Positions 24,500 to 35,939 of a stretch of DNA of 64,000 nt are shown here, piece by piece. Position 1 is the stretch's first letter. Each line of letters starts with the position of its first letter. The stretch covers positions 323,086 through 387,085 of the forward strand of contig CAXAMN010021562.1 in the NCBI GenBank assembly GCA_963970005.1. Reading direction: 5' to 3'. The notes below the pieces were generated by a model. The model saw nothing but the letters and a program-made list of their open reading frames with translations, was not told where the DNA came from and searched no databases. The translations under genes and the position numbers were made by a program. The stretch comes from Durusdinium trenchii. Its lineage: Eukaryota; Sar; Dinophyceae; Suessiales; Symbiodiniaceae.

Positions 24500-24830
24500 A
24501 GTCTTAGAAAAGAGCTGGCCACACTGGCTGGCCGCGCCCCTGGCCTCTGTGGCCGGGTCTTGTCCTCCTCTTGCGCTGCTGTTGTCCTTCTCTTGTCCTG
24601 CTGTTGTCCTCTGGCCACGCCCACCTGCCCTGACCACACTGACTGGCCACGCCCCTGTGGCCAGGCTCTGTGGCCGGTCTTATGCTCCTTTTGTCTTCTC
24701 TTGTCCTGCTGTTGTCCTCCTTTTGTCCTTCTTTTATCCTGCTGTTGTCCTCTGGCCGCGCTGACCAGCCCTGGCCATACTGATTGGCCGCACCCCTGAA
24801 CTCTGTGGCCATGTGTTTAGAATGCTGAGT
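24500..24830 (+). repeat. GC-rich minisatellite-like repeat
   Basis: Two blocks combine TGGCCACGCCCCTG-like boxes with runs of TCTTGTCCTGCTGTTGTCCTC-like words (units of about 14-20 bp). Similar words recur at 24,545-24,625, 24,640-24,720 and 24,735-24,810. The minus-strand frame gives repeats of EDNSRTREGQ type. Confidence 0.7.
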
Positions 24831-26250
24831 GACGTCCAATCGGATGTCCGCGAAAGAAGCGGGTTCGCGTAGGGACCCGTCTCGAGTCTCACACAGTTGA
24901 TGATGGGGCGCCCGATAATGTGCCTGTGAGACGCATTGGACATTGTCTATTTTCCATAATATGGTCAACAGCTGGAGAGGAGTGTGGCCGAACAAATAGC
25001 GACGTCGATCGATGCCAACAAAAATCATTGATGACGCAGATTGCTCTTGAGGGGAAGGTAGGCTGTACCAAGAAATCGTTTTTGACGAATATTGGTCCAA
25101 ACGAACCGTTTTGAAACTGTTTGGGGTTTATGCTGGTAAAATTACAATTAGAACTATTGATTCTGTTTCCTTCTGAGATAAAACCCTGGCTGCGCAACAA
25201 GTACAGCTTATAAACACCTGATGGGATGCAAAAAACACCAAGGCTGCAGCCTCATGTTACTGTACTGTTTGCAACAATTTTACTTGGTGTCGCCAAACCT
25301 CACAATCAATTAGGAACATCAGGCATTTGGTAGTTATGTGAGCCCCGCATGCTCAATATGAGTGCAGATTTGTTCATTTTTTCTCGTGCGTTTTGTTTTT
25401 CTGGTGGTGTTTGTCGTGGTCACTATTACAGCCCCCGGGCTACTTACACATTTGAAAAAATTGTATTTTCGTTGTGCATCGTTTGGGCGTCAAACGCCTT
25501 ATTTCCAGGAGGTTCCCTATCAAAAATAGAACATCTGCAATGTTTTGTGGGTTTTCTGCAAGTGTTGGCAATGATCGGAAAACAACAAACGGCTAGCAAG
25601 ATATGTGGATTTTCCGACATGTGTGTGGTCGCAAACAAGTATTTGTTAATATATTTGTTGTGGAGAATGAAGTAGCTGACAATGTGGTTCCATTGTGGAG
25701 AAACAGCGCAATGTGCAATTTTGAACCTCGGAGGTTATATGTCCAATTCAATACCTCAATTTTTAACATGTTGAACTGTGGAATTTTCAGATTGTGTGAA
25801 TCGTTTGGTTGCCAAGATACAATGATCGGATCTTGATTTGGCCCAGGTCGATGGCCTTGGGTTTCAGGTCCAAAGGCCAGAAGTGTGGGTGGCAATTTGA
25901 ACAACTGGATTCATGGGTCTGTTGAGCTGTTGTTTTCCGGGTTTGTGGCCCATAGGTTGTCAAGTAGGGCTGATGGGCACGAACATTGCAACGTATTGAT
26001 GCGGTTGTGGTGCAACCGAGGAATGCAGATTGTTATGATTGTTTGTATTGTATCATGCAAATTCAGATGCCGTTCTCCCCGCATTGTTCGGACATGGTTT
26101 CCCATTGGGCATGCAATGCCAAAAACAACTACAACCATCCTCCTGAGAAACCTCATGTTTTTACAAGCCGTTCCTTTTTCAACTTGCAAACCTTTTATGA
26201 AACGTGTTGGTTTGTTTCTCGTGACATGTGCTTTGATTTTTCGATTAGTT
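24831..26250. other. No gene seen
   Basis: AT-leaning sequence without clear exons. It may be intron or 5' flank of the CobT-like copies that follow. Confidence 0.4.
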
Positions 26251-26484
26251 TCGTAGTGCAAGCCGACCTCAACCCTCGCGACGGGAGGTGCTGTTTGGGG
26301 ACAAGTCGCGGCTGGCAAAGGCAGACCACGGTCCTCGCTCAATCGCTGCAAGTTGGACCGAAAACAGATCGCACATCCCATGCATTTGTGTTCGGTTGTC
26401 TCTGAAACCGTAAAGAGACAAATGATGTTCCCGTTGCAATAGCCGCTTCATAATACATAATCGTGTTGTTATTGTTGGCTGGAG

Positions 26485-26990
26485 GCTTGGGGCGGAGTAG
26501 AGGTCATCGCGTACCTTTCCTATGGCGTGGCCAAAGCGGTGATGGGCCCAGCGCTTTCAATTTAAGCAGCAGTTTCACTATTGCACCGCAAATTTGGTCG
26601 GTGTTTTTTATGCGCAAACTAGGACTCTTGGGAGAGCAAAGTTTGCAGATTTTTCTGGGTGCTTTTGTGGTAGCCGATTGTTGTCTAACTTAACTCTCCT
26701 TGTCACTGCTAGTTGTTTTTTCCAGCCAAAGATTGCTGGTTTCTTGTTTTGTTTGCCGTGACTGGATTGGACTAGTGTCTCGCGTGAGGTGCAATGTTTT
26801 CCCCGATGTCTCTACAACAGCATATTGATAGTTTTTTGGCATTGTTGGATGCGAACAAATGTACAACAAATTGCAGAAACATATGAAACCATGAATGATG
26901 GGGAACACTACACAATGCCGTGTGAGTTCAGGCTCCTCTGGTGCTGGACGGCCTGGGTTTCAGCATGGTTGCTCGGCTCCTGTTGTTTTG
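26485..26990 (+). CDS. CobT-like gene fragment, copy 1 (two exons)
   Basis: Exon a is 26,485-26,538 (after GGAG, before GTGATG) and reads AWGGVEVIAYLSYGVAKA. Exon b starts at 26,932 after GAGTTCAG and reads APLVLDGLGFSMVARLL; its end is unclear. They join in phase 0. The joined peptide resembles the CobT core (nicotinate-nucleotide:dimethylbenzimidazole phosphoribosyltransferase), where a GG.EIA helix precedes P(V/I)..DGF. That enzyme activates the lower ligand of B12. The spacing is about three residues shorter than the CobT I know, and exons for the other conserved blocks were not found. Both exons recur 1,406 bp downstream. It could be a pseudogene pair. Confidence 0.4.
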
Positions 26991-27891
26991 TAACATATTG
27001 CGAAACGGGGTGGTATGTACTTATTGATTCGAAGACGTTTGACGTAGAAGTGCTTTGTGGGGAATGTGTATAGGGACTTTGTACATTCTTGTACTTTGAA
27101 TCCAACAATTGATGCCAACCACGGTGTCGCAAGTTCCTTTGCAACATCAACAGTAGAGGTGGTTCTGAATGGAAGCCAACAACAGCGAAGACTTTTTTGT
27201 GATGGCGGCCAAGGAAGAGCAGCTGGTGCGCAGGATAGCGCTGGTGAAAGCATTGGTGAGGCAATTCGTGCTAGGACGTGGCAGTTGTTCAACATATGTT
27301 TGTTTGGATGAGTGAGTGCTCTGGGGGTTGCATTGAATGTTTAGCTTAGTGGTTCAACATCAGTGATGGTTTGACCTTGTTTCATATGTTCTATCATGTT
27401 CGTTTGCCGTGTTGTTCGATGGTTCCTTGGCGTGACCCCGCAAAGGGGCGTTGCAAAGTGTGAGGCAACTCCGGACGACCGCTGTAGATGAAGTGAAGTT
27501 CCTTTCACAACCACACTTGACAGTCACATCGTTTCACACCGTGTTCCGTGTTCCCTGATAGATTGCATATGCAAATCTTGTTCGATTGTCATTTATTTCG
27601 TGGCTAGATCCATGCCAAGAGGGTCACGCCTGTTGTCTCGTGGGAGGTGCCCGGTGACAGGTCACAGCTGGTGCAGGCAGAGTTTGCGTTCAATCATGTT
27701 TGAAGTTTAGCCAGGTTAGCGACTTTAAAATGCAGTTTGCGTGTTCATACTCCGGAGACCCTTGGATACTCTTGCACTTTCAATCAAAACCATGAAACAG
27801 GTGCGTTTCACGGAGAGAGTGTTGATCAGATCGGATGTAGCGCACGGCATGGTTGATTTCTAATGCAAAGGGACTTGTTCTTGAGCTGGAG

Positions 27892-28401
27892 GCTTGGGGA
27901 GTAGTAGGGGTCGTCGCGTACCTTTCCTATGGCGTGGCCAAAGTGGTCGATGGCTGAGCCTTGTAGAGCCGGCAGTGGTAGCACATGGCAGCTTTTTCAA
28001 GTAGTTAGTCGATATGATTTTGGCTGAGGGGTTGAGTAATACCCCAACTGAGGAAGTCACGCTACAACTTTTTGATTGGAATGAAATCACGGTTGGAATA
28101 GTTTTTATACTTAAACAGTTTTGTTTGAGTGATGGATGGATGTTCTTTTGCTTGCCCACCTTCCAACGCAGGAACCCCAACCCGGAGAGCTGTCCATTCG
28201 TGGTGTCTAGTCGGTTCAACAAAGATCAGAACGGAATTGTGAAAACCATCCCAAACTAATGCTATCAAAGAATACTACAATACACCAAAATGGTCTTGAT
28301 ATTGCTTTGAGGTTGGCTATGTTTGTATGTGCCCAGGTTCCCATTGTCCTGGACGGCCTGGGTGCCATCACGGCTGGTTGGCTCAACTTGGCAATCGAAA
28401 G
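27892..28401 (+). CDS. CobT-like gene fragment, copy 2 (two exons)
   Basis: Exon a is 27,892-27,945 (AWGVVGVVAYLSYGVAKV, then GTCGAT). Exon b is 28,337-28,401, after TATGTGCCCAG and before GTGGAG, and includes VPIVLDGLGAITAGW. They join in phase 0, as in copy 1. Relative to copy 1, exon a has lost the second Gly of GG and its Glu (GGVE became VVGV), residues usually kept in this family, so copy 2 may be diverged or dead. Exon b is the better match to the CobT P(V/I)..DGF block. Downstream exons were not identified. Confidence 0.38.
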
Positions 28402-29204
28402 GTGGAGGGGGATGTTTTGGCATGCACTTTGTGGGGACTGGAAGGTATCAGCTGGTCAAGCACCAATTGTTTCGGAGGTGTTGGCCCCACATAGATGAGA
28501 AGAATTGGGAGATTGAGAACTTGCCTCCGATCGCCGATCGCATTGAGTTGCATGTTCGAATCGCGTGAGAGCATGTTGTCTGCCCGAATTTGTTCTCTTC
28601 CCTTGAGCCGGTTCCCACTTGCACAGAGGTTTGCATCGATGATCCTCCGTCAGTTTGTATAACAAGGAGCAGATTGACAATGCAGCACAGGTATACTAAC
28701 CATTTCCCCAAGGCAGCACGAAGCAGAATCAGAATCTGATTCCAGTTTCTTGCAGGATGTTGCGCATTGCAGCATTCTTACGATACAATATGTGCACGAT
28801 TGAAAAACATATGAAACACATTTTGCTAGCTGTTTTTTCCCTGACCGTTGCAAGGCAGGTGAAATTGGCAGCATTTCCCCGCTTTCTTGAACTAAGGAGC
28901 CATGGCAGTGGGGTTTGCTTGCAGTGACCCTGCTTTTCTTCGCCTACGTTGAGGTGCCAAATGGCCAAGGAAGCAACAGCGAGGGTGATGCAGATCAGAA
29001 AGTAGATGAAAGTAGTAGTTTGTAATGTACAGATGCATTGGCTCGTACCGATATGAAGCAAACAGAATTGCATATATAAAGTGATAATTCAGTGCACAAG
29101 ACATGATGGGCTCACACTGAACTGCATACACTTCTCACTCATTGCAAGCAAAGGCCCAAGCAGTGTTCTCCCCCTGTCCCAATACCTGTGCAGATCTGTG
29201 CAGT

Positions 29205-29315
29205 ATGACTAGCTTTCTCCGAGCACAAGTGATTTTGGTGGCCTGCGCTGTCGCGCAACCACCAGTTCCAGTTTCATCTTTGTCTCGATGGGCAGATGCC
29301 ACTGGTGCAAGTGCC
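29205..29315 (+). CDS. Possible first exon cut by the assembly gap
   Basis: An ATG at 29,205 opens a frame beginning MTSFLRAQVILVACAVAQPP, which resembles a short signal peptide or membrane anchor (hydrophobic VILVACAVA core). It runs straight into the ten Ns at 29,316. There is no downstream match, and codon bias is only modest. Confidence 0.25.
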
Positions 29316-29325
29316 NNNNNNNNNN
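29316..29325. other. Assembly gap (10 N)
   Basis: Ten consecutive Ns; the true gap length is unknown. Frames read across it are meaningless. Confidence 1.
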
Positions 29326-29849
29326 CAATGCGGTGTCGTTTGCCAGTGGGGATCTCACATGCGAGGAGAAGAGCGTGTTTGCAATGGGCCACTCTATTGC
29401 GAGTCGTGCATGCCTATGGACATGCCTTATGGAGCTGTTGGTGGTGTGTAGGCTGACATTGGCAGTTTGGGATAGTTTGTACATGGTTCATACATATGTC
29501 AGCCTCCCAGTGATCCTGGCATCGCACAAGCCTTTGACATGTACAGGCTTCCACGAGTCTCGGCTGCCTTGCAGAGCTCTGGAGGAAGCAATCAAAGACA
29601 TGTAAAGATTTGTTGTAGAGAAGTCAAGGCTGTTGAGATGCTGAGAGAGGAGAAAGCGATGCAATAACTATCAGATGCTGATAGATTCCGTCAAAGCATA
29701 TTCTTTTTGGGCGACAATCGCAACCCCGAACTCTTCCCAGTGAGTCTAAGACGTTGTTTTCATGATGCTTGAATGTGTTGGAATGGACATGAATGGAATT
29801 GAATAATAGACGATATAATAGTATTATAATAGTATTCCATAGTATTCCT

Positions 29850-30189
29850 TCCATGGGAAGCTGTGTGTGAGCTGTTTCGGTCGGAGAACGTGGCAAACGT
29901 GCAGCTTGTTTCAGTCGGAAGACCTGCATCGATGTCCCATTTCCGATCCATGGAGACCTTCCTGGAACACACACAAGAACAACTGTTACACACAATCGGA
30001 CAGACGACCGCTGAGTCCATGTCTGGCAGGGCTACAGAGGCTTCCAGCTTGGTTTCTCTCCACGCGTGGTCAGCCGCGCTTGGGTGGTCTCCGAGGCGCG
30101 GTCAGATCGGCAGTACCGGTGGGCCCGAAGGTTCGACCAGCTTTGGCGGTAGTGGTCAGATGTCGTGTATGACCTGGCTTGGGGCTTGA
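29850..30189 (+). CDS. Candidate terminal exon, unknown protein
   Basis: One frame with good third-position GC runs to TGA at 30,187-89. It includes SMETFLEHTQEQLLHTIGQ, a likely helix, and ends in a Gly/Ser-rich tail (GSTGGPEGSTSFGGSG). A possible acceptor (CATGGGAAG) lies at about 29,851. No domain is recognised and no upstream exon could be linked. Confidence 0.4.
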
Positions 30190-30247
30190 TCGACTTTGTG
30201 TACTTATATTGTTCACATGTGTTTTTTTAGCTGCAGTTCAAAACAGC

Positions 30248-30735
30248 CTATATATATATATATACTACTTTCTACTAGACTCCGGACTAGTCTGGCTTAC
30301 ACTTTAGGATTTGCAGTGGGGTAGGGGCCTTGTGATGGTGCCTTGTGAGGAAGCTGAATATGCTCCAGTTTGGCACAAGGTCTTGGCAGCCCGGGGGCAA
30401 AGCCGACTGCGTGACGGTGTTCAATAGTGTCAGCAGCTGTATTTGTACCATCAGGCACTGTGATTTGTACAGACCATCACAGACTTTGGAGCGCCAAAGA
30501 TCCAGATTCCAATTGGATTTGTTCCACAATGCACTCAAAGTCAAAGCCAAAAAGGACTGCTGAGGATCTTGGTCCTATGCTCTTTTTGTGCCACATGTCC
30601 CAACGAAGTAAGAGATCCATAAATTTGTTATGGCCGTACTTCAGATAAATTCTTATTATAATAACAATATAATAAATTCTTATTATAATAACAATATATA
30701 TATATACTGGTTGTATATACAGTATATATACAGTA
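30248..30735 (+). repeat. TA-rich repeats
   Basis: (TA)n at 30,248-30,266, and a 27 bp unit (ATAAATTCTTATTATAATAA...) twice in tandem at 30,645-30,698, followed by TATATA-rich sequence to 30,735. The sequence between (30,270-30,640) has no supported exon. Confidence 0.85.
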
Positions 30736-31385
30736 TAGTATAGGCCTGTTCGGTATTCCCATGGCAGAATGGACCAGCTAGATCGTCATCATTTGGGTCC
30801 TCGTCGTGGTCCTACCCTCGGCAGCGGCTCAGCCTGCCTTTTGTATCGGTTACTTCCACGGCAGCAAGAAGCGGGTGATCACAAGTTGGGCAGCCGGGAT
30901 TCTCAGGAGACAGGGGTTAAAGCAGAAGGAACTGCTTTTTGGAGGGAGATGTTGGACTTCGGATGTGTTTGGATGTGTTTCTGTTCTTTCGTGAATGCCG
31001 TGCGTGCTTTTTTGTTTGACAGAGGATTGTATGCGTGCGATGACCCTATGCAAATCTGCATTTATTGTTTTGGCAATCCCCATGCTGTTTCAGCTCACAT
31101 TATTCGGGGCTCCATGATTTGTTTCTCCTCCAACCTGCACTCCTTGCAATGGGCCATCAGCGATCTTAAGTTATGTACAAAGTCTACTCAAAGGAAGAAT
31201 GTCAGCAAATCACATAGCTACACTGCATGACACCCCCATGACCAAAGCCTCAAGGAGGATGTGTCCGGGTCAGCTAAGAGAGGGACATGAGGAACCTGGT
31301 CATTGTCATAATCGATGTTCTTGGGAAGATGATTTGGGTCTCGGAGGGCCCAGGTGATAATGTGGTCAGATAGGTGGGCAGATCG

Positions 31386-33005
31386 ATGGGCTTCTGGAGA
31401 TCGAGGTGGAACCTTCAGACGCCATGCAGGGTCTTCCTCTTGCATCCTAGGCTCAAAGGCCGGAAGAGGGTCTGCCCTTCTCGCATGGATGTCGTTGCCC
31501 ACAATGCTGCCATCAGCAAGTGTGTCAAAGGCAAGGCTTGGCAGCAAGCTGGGCAACACTTCCAGCAGCTCCGCCAGAGGCGCTTGGAAGGGAATGACAT
31601 CACACAGAGTACGCTGCTCAATGCGCTTTCCAAGAGCGTCCAATGGGCTCTCTCTGTCAAAACTCTGCAGACCTTCTACAACATGCACTTCCAGCCCAAC
31701 GTTATCACCCATGGCGCTGCACTCAACGCGTTTTCTGAGGCATGGCCCCAGGGCTTGAGGCTTCTCTCGCTGTTCTTGGAGCAATCTTCCGAAGTCAACG
31801 CCTTCACTTATAGTACGAGTATCACCAGTATTCCTCTCGACCACTGGACTTGTGCCTTGGAACTGCTCATGGAGCTTCAGTGGCAAACACAAGCGAACCT
31901 GGTCTCCTACAACGCCGCTTTGGCTGCCTTGGCCGACATGGCCGAGAGCTCCCTGTCGGAGTCCATCTCGATCTTGGAAGTCCCTAGGGTCTGGGCCCAG
32001 AGCCTTGGAATCTTCGAGGCACAACAGAGTCGCTCCTTGCAGCCCGACGTGATCTCCTTTGGCACGGCCTTGCGCTGTGGCCCATGGAGCTGGGCTTTGC
32101 AGCTGTTGCGACAGATGAAAGAAGAGGTGCTGCGACCCAGCTTGATCGCTTATCTTGCAGTGACAAAGGATTGGGGGTTGAGCTTGCAAAACCTCAAGGA
32201 TCAGGGAACGGAACCAAACCTTCAAATTTACAGCTCCACCTTGTCGGCCGCCCCTTGGCCCGAAGCACATCAACTCTTTTCGGAGGTGGTTCAGTCCGCA
32301 GATCTAGTGGCCTTTGGTGCAGTCATGAATGATGGATATTGGTCACAAATTCTTCAGCTGCTCTCGGATGCGTTAGGCCGCAGATTCTCTGCTGTGAGCC
32401 TTTATGTGTGCTCGATCAGTGCCTGCGAAAGGTGCAGTCAGTGGGAAGTTGCAATCCTTTTGCTAGAGACCTTCTGCTCACAGGCACTGGAAGGCGACGT
32501 GTCTGCACAGAATGCTGCCATAAGTGCTTGTGGGAAGGCTGCTCAATGGCAGCATGCCCTGGAGATTTTGTGGAAGATACCTGAAACTTGCCTTCAAATC
32601 AACCAGATTTCTTTAAATGCCTCCATCAGTGCTTGCGAGAAGTCAGCCATGTGGGAAAGGGCTCTTGACTTGTACAATTGGATGTGTTGGCACTCTTTAG
32701 AGCCTGATGGCATCACATGCAATGCCTTAATCAGCAGCTTTGAGAAGTCATTGCTTTGGGACTGGGCATTGTACTTTTTCTATGCTTTTCTGGAACAGAG
32801 GTCCCTTAGTGAGGTGGCATACAAAGCCGTGCTGAGTGCATGTGAGAAGTCAGGGCAATGGCAGGCCGTGATTTGTTTGCTGATAGACATGCGCAGGACC
32901 ACCACGCAGGCTATGTTTGATTTGCCTGCTCCGGATTTTATTTTTAAAAAGAAAAACAGGCTATGTGGGTGGTTGACATTGGACCTTGAACCCGCTAGGT
33001 CGTGA
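31386..33005 (+). CDS. Pentatricopeptide repeat (PPR) protein
   Basis: An uninterrupted frame encodes about 540 aa made of roughly 14 PPR-like helical repeats from about residue 36 on. The clearest units are MDVVAHNAAISKCVKGKAWQ near the start and NAAISACGKAAQWQHALEI, NASISACEKSAMWERALDL and KAVLSACEKSGQWQAVICL near the end; middle units are shorter and diverged. PPR proteins bind single-stranded RNA, usually in organelles, and direct editing, splicing, cleavage or stability. The NAAISACEK form is typical of the very large dinoflagellate PPR family. No intron is needed, unlike the nearby genes, which suggests descent from a reinserted cDNA. ATG 31,386 is the first ATG in frame; ATG 31,491 sits at the first repeat and may be the true start. 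No targeting peptide is obvious and no effector domain follows the repeats. Confidence 0.85.
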   Translation: MGFWRSRWNLQTPCRVFLLHPRLKGRKRVCPSRMDVVAHNAAISKCVKGKAWQQAGQHFQQLRQRRLEGNDITQSTLLNALSKSVQWALSVKTLQTFYNMHFQPNVITHGAALNAFSEAWPQGLRLLSLFLEQSSEVNAFTYSTSITSIPLDHWTCALELLMELQWQTQANLVSYNAALAALADMAESSLSESISILEVPRVWAQSLGIFEAQQSRSLQPDVISFGTALRCGPWSWALQLLRQMKEEVLRPSLIAYLAVTKDWGLSLQNLKDQGTEPNLQIYSSTLSAAPWPEAHQLFSEVVQSADLVAFGAVMNDGYWSQILQLLSDALGRRFSAVSLYVCSISACERCSQWEVAILLLETFCSQALEGDVSAQNAAISACGKAAQWQHALEILWKIPETCLQINQISLNASISACEKSAMWERALDLYNWMCWHSLEPDGITCNALISSFEKSLLWDWALYFFYAFLEQRSLSEVAYKAVLSACEKSGQWQAVICLLIDMRRTTTQAMFDLPAPDFIFKKKNRLCGWLTLDLEPARS

Positions 33006-33009
33006 GATG

Positions 33010-33690
33010 ATACGGCATGATACGGTGTGATGCGTCTGTGCTTGTATCCAAGATCATGTTGGGACCATCCTCCACGTAGTGTAGATACCGTTCACGCTTG
33101 GGCACCATAAGTTTTTTGCCACCAAATGTGACATTTGGTTGCATAGCTAGACAACATCATTGCAAGGTCTTTTGCTTTAGCCCCTCACTGTCCAAACTTG
33201 GCCTTTTCCATGCTGAGTAGGTCACTACAGTGATTTTCCTGGTGGTCATAGGCTGGGCTGGGCAGCGACTTTGTTCAGTTTGGGTCTGGACTTGGGAGTG
33301 TGGTTGGGTTGACCACTTGCGCCGAGGTGCTTGCAATTCCAAAGATCAATAGGTTCCCTAGTTTGAAGTGGGGGGGTGTGATACGTGCAATGAAGGTACT
33401 TGCCATTTTACAGTTCAATGCAATGTGTGGAGGTGTTTTTTTGTCAGGGACTCTGAATGCCCTCCCCAAGCATTCCTCTACAGTGTTGTTGTGACCGGGT
33501 GATGCTACTATGCGAGCCTTGGCATCACTCAGAGAATTGAAAAGTGGGGTTGGTAGATGGATAGCTTCTAATGATCATGAGGAAAGAACAATTGATGAAC
33601 AGGATCCATTGCAACCATTCAATAGTCCATTTAATTTGGTCCTACTTCCTAGGCGGCATGGCAATGGCCTCTTGCTAAGCAGCTGCAAAC
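33010..33690. other. No gene seen
   Basis: 3' flank of the PPR gene. Only short frames; no exon or repeat recognised. Confidence 0.5.
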
Positions 33691-33915
33691 ATCATCAAAC
33701 ATCCTGGACCCTGAGCAAAAAGGAAACGCCAGCAGACGTCCCGGCGTCCCGTCCCTGAGGTGTCAGGCAATTGGATAACCCTTATCGGGCTATCATCGAT
33801 GCCGGTGTGATCGTGGGCTTGAGTCACGACCCTCAGCTGCCGAGGTCCTCGGGCGGTTTGGCCCTTGTTGTCCTTGCGCAGAAACGATTCTGGAGACCCG
33901 GAAGCACCGCACAAG
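33690..33915 (-). CDS. Candidate minus-strand exon, unknown protein
   Basis: The minus-strand frame has mostly G or C third positions and a hydrophilic, protein-like product (SPESFLRKDNKGQTARGPRQ, then LRVVTQAHDHTGIDDSPIRV). A donor-like GTCTGC follows GGACGCCGGGAC at about 33,738. No family is recognised and no partner exon was found. Confidence 0.33.
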
Positions 33916-34299
33916 ACGAGAAAGAACATAACAACGACTAGGACTAGGAGATCAAGCAGGCGAGGAGACCTCCTAATTATTCAATTGGCTTCCAACCTGC
34001 AAAAAGATAGGGAAGATTACAAAGACAACGTCCAACTCCCAACTGTTAATGCTTTGGATGTCCCAACTGCTGCCCAGTGTGGGGTATCCTCTCGATCATC
34101 GTGATCTACTTGGCCTCCTTGCAAAGCCAGAAGCCTCCAGAGTTTGATCCCGCACTCCCTGGCCTGTTTTGCTGCTGTTTTGGCTTGTGAGATTTTCAGA
34201 CAGACCATGACGTTGACCCTTCGTCTGAAGTGACAGATGTTCCCGCAATTGGCGACAATTTGAGACCTGACCTATCACAATAATATGTGAACACATTCA

Positions 34300-35470
34300 T
34301 ACAATAATAAAGAATATAATAGTGAACTCAGCTTGACATCCTAGCGAAGCATGGTAATACTGGGTCATTGTAATTTGCGCTTGGAATCATTGTCCCCTAT
34401 AGTCATACCATAACTCCTATAATTCCAAGCAAAGAAATGGACGGCAATAGAAAATAAAGTGTACATGGAAAATGTGGTGCGTGAAGGGCAAGATGCCAAA
34501 CAGATAAAGGCCAAGTCGAATCTGCTTGTACCTCCATACACTCATTCCTTGGTGGCCGCAGTTTTTGGCTCAAAAACAGGGTGGCTGACTGCTTCCCATC
34601 GCCGATTTCCGAGGGTGGGGGTGCACCCCTTCCTAGACCTGGCCAAGCTGGCCGCTTGGCACTTCCACAGTTGTTAGAGAAACTAAGGTTGGTCTAACAA
34701 TAACGACTACCTCCAGAATGCTCCAGAATATACCCCTGGCAGTGCGCAATGCAGGTTTTCTTTTCAATGTCAATGTGTTTTCTTGCCTTGCCGGTAGTTG
34801 GAGAGGGAGCTAAGGAGCCGCTCTCTGACCCAATAGATTCCCAGTTCCTCAGGTGAAATGACTGAGAAACGCTTCTTGAGAGTCTCAGTTACCAGTCTGG
34901 CAGCAATACCCTCATCCTTCCATCATGTTCCATCCATATTATGTATACATACTTCAAAACTCGAGCGTGCCAGGTGGCGATCTGCACACTCACTCAGATA
35001 AACAGGTCCAATGTCTAACCCAACAGGCCAATGGATGCAAACTGAACAAAGAAAGTTCGTGGTATTCTCATGGATTTGGAGCTGCCCCAAACACAGTGTT
35101 GCCATGTTTTGCTGGAGTTTGTGCCTCCAACGGGATCTGTGAGCCTACAAAACAATGACACACAATTGTTTAAGTGTTGTGTTTTACATCTTGTATTGCC
35201 CCGTTCTACTTTGTGACCAATTCTGCAAAGGAACAGGCAAAGCCTTTGTGGAATCCAATCTCGCACAAAGCTTCACCACCATGTTGCCAGGTGATTTTTT
35301 GAGTGCAACTTGTCGTCAGACCAGGGGTAGGTACCAGAGGTTAGGTCGTGACCGCAGATCGACGGGTGAAACGACCCGATCACAGAGGCGCCCTGATGCG
35401 ATTGTGCCTTGGATGTGCGCTGCTGAGACTGCTTTTGGCCAACGACTTCCTGGAAAGAATCAAGCCCAGT
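34300..35470. other. No supported gene
   Basis: Several short frames of 60-105 codons; none has splice signals, codon bias or a recognisable motif. Confidence 0.45.
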
Positions 35471-35632
35471 GACTTCGTGGAGACGAGACAGGGAAGATAT
35501 GGGAAGATGGTGGCAGGGATGTGACATGTTTTTTTCCTTTCCTTTTCGAAACATTAATGAGGTTTTCTTCAGCTCAGTGACTTTGTGGAGACGAGACGAG
35601 AACATGACAGGTCTGTGAGAGCAGGGATGGGC
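35466..35632 (+). repeat. Imperfect direct duplication
   Basis: CAGTGACTTYGTGGAGACGAG occurs at 35,468 and 35,576, each followed by GGGAAG/GAACATG and a GCAGGGATG box. Unit spacing is about 108 bp. Confidence 0.7.
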
Positions 35633-35862
35633 AAACTGTCCAAAGGTCAAGACCCGAAGAGATGATGAGGCCATTTGAGTCACGAGTCACCTGTCATCAT
35701 CACCTCAAATACACCACACAGACGACTTGGGTCACTCCTCAATTCAAAATGAATCTTATCCAGAACACATAGAAACAACATATCGCGTCCGAGAAGTCTA
35801 TGATTTGGGAGTCACCACAAAGCTCTTTGTGCTTCGGTCATGAAGTGCCCTCAGACCTCCAG

Positions 35863-35939
35863 GAGATTCCGCCGGAGCCTCCAGAAGAGTCCAATCGGCC
35901 GGTGCCCAGTTCTTGTGCAGTCTACTCCAAATGCGTGGA
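35863..35939 (+). CDS. Cysteine-repeat gene: domain 1, first-half exon
   Basis: A Glu/Pro-rich linker (PPEPPEESNRPVP) runs into SSCAVYSKCVE, the first half of a C-x2-Y-x2-C...CCP...LDCC domain. The exon ends in phase 2 at GTGGA before a GC donor. Joined to the exon at 36,518 it gives a C-to-CC spacing of nine residues, the same as domains 3, 5 and 6. The start follows CTCCAG at 35,857-62; CCCTCAG (35,848-54) is an alternative, and the frame is open back to 35,800. Function is unknown; such domains are usually disulfide-rich and extracellular. Confidence 0.65.

Larger units (their letters stand above)
26250..28401 (+). repeat. Ancient tandem duplication, period about 1.4 kb
   Basis: Three blocks recur in order: GGGAGGTGC... 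(26,283 and 27,642), CTGGAGGCTTGGGG...CGTGGCCAAAG (26,479 and 27,886) and CTGGACGGCCTGGG (26,944 and 28,349). The two strongest are 1,405-1,407 bp apart. Sequence between the blocks is barely alignable although the intron lengths match (393 and 391 bp). Confidence 0.65.

Noticed and set aside
24150..24764. 204-codon + frame, hydrophobic
   Set aside because: Its hydrophobic character comes from a T-rich tract and a TCTTGTCCTGCTG minisatellite; no membrane protein family is recognisable.
31218..32273. 351-codon open frame on the minus strand opposite the PPR gene
   Set aside because: It is the antisense shadow of the GC-rich PPR coding sequence; it has no recognisable domain, and the + strand frame carries clear PPR repeats.
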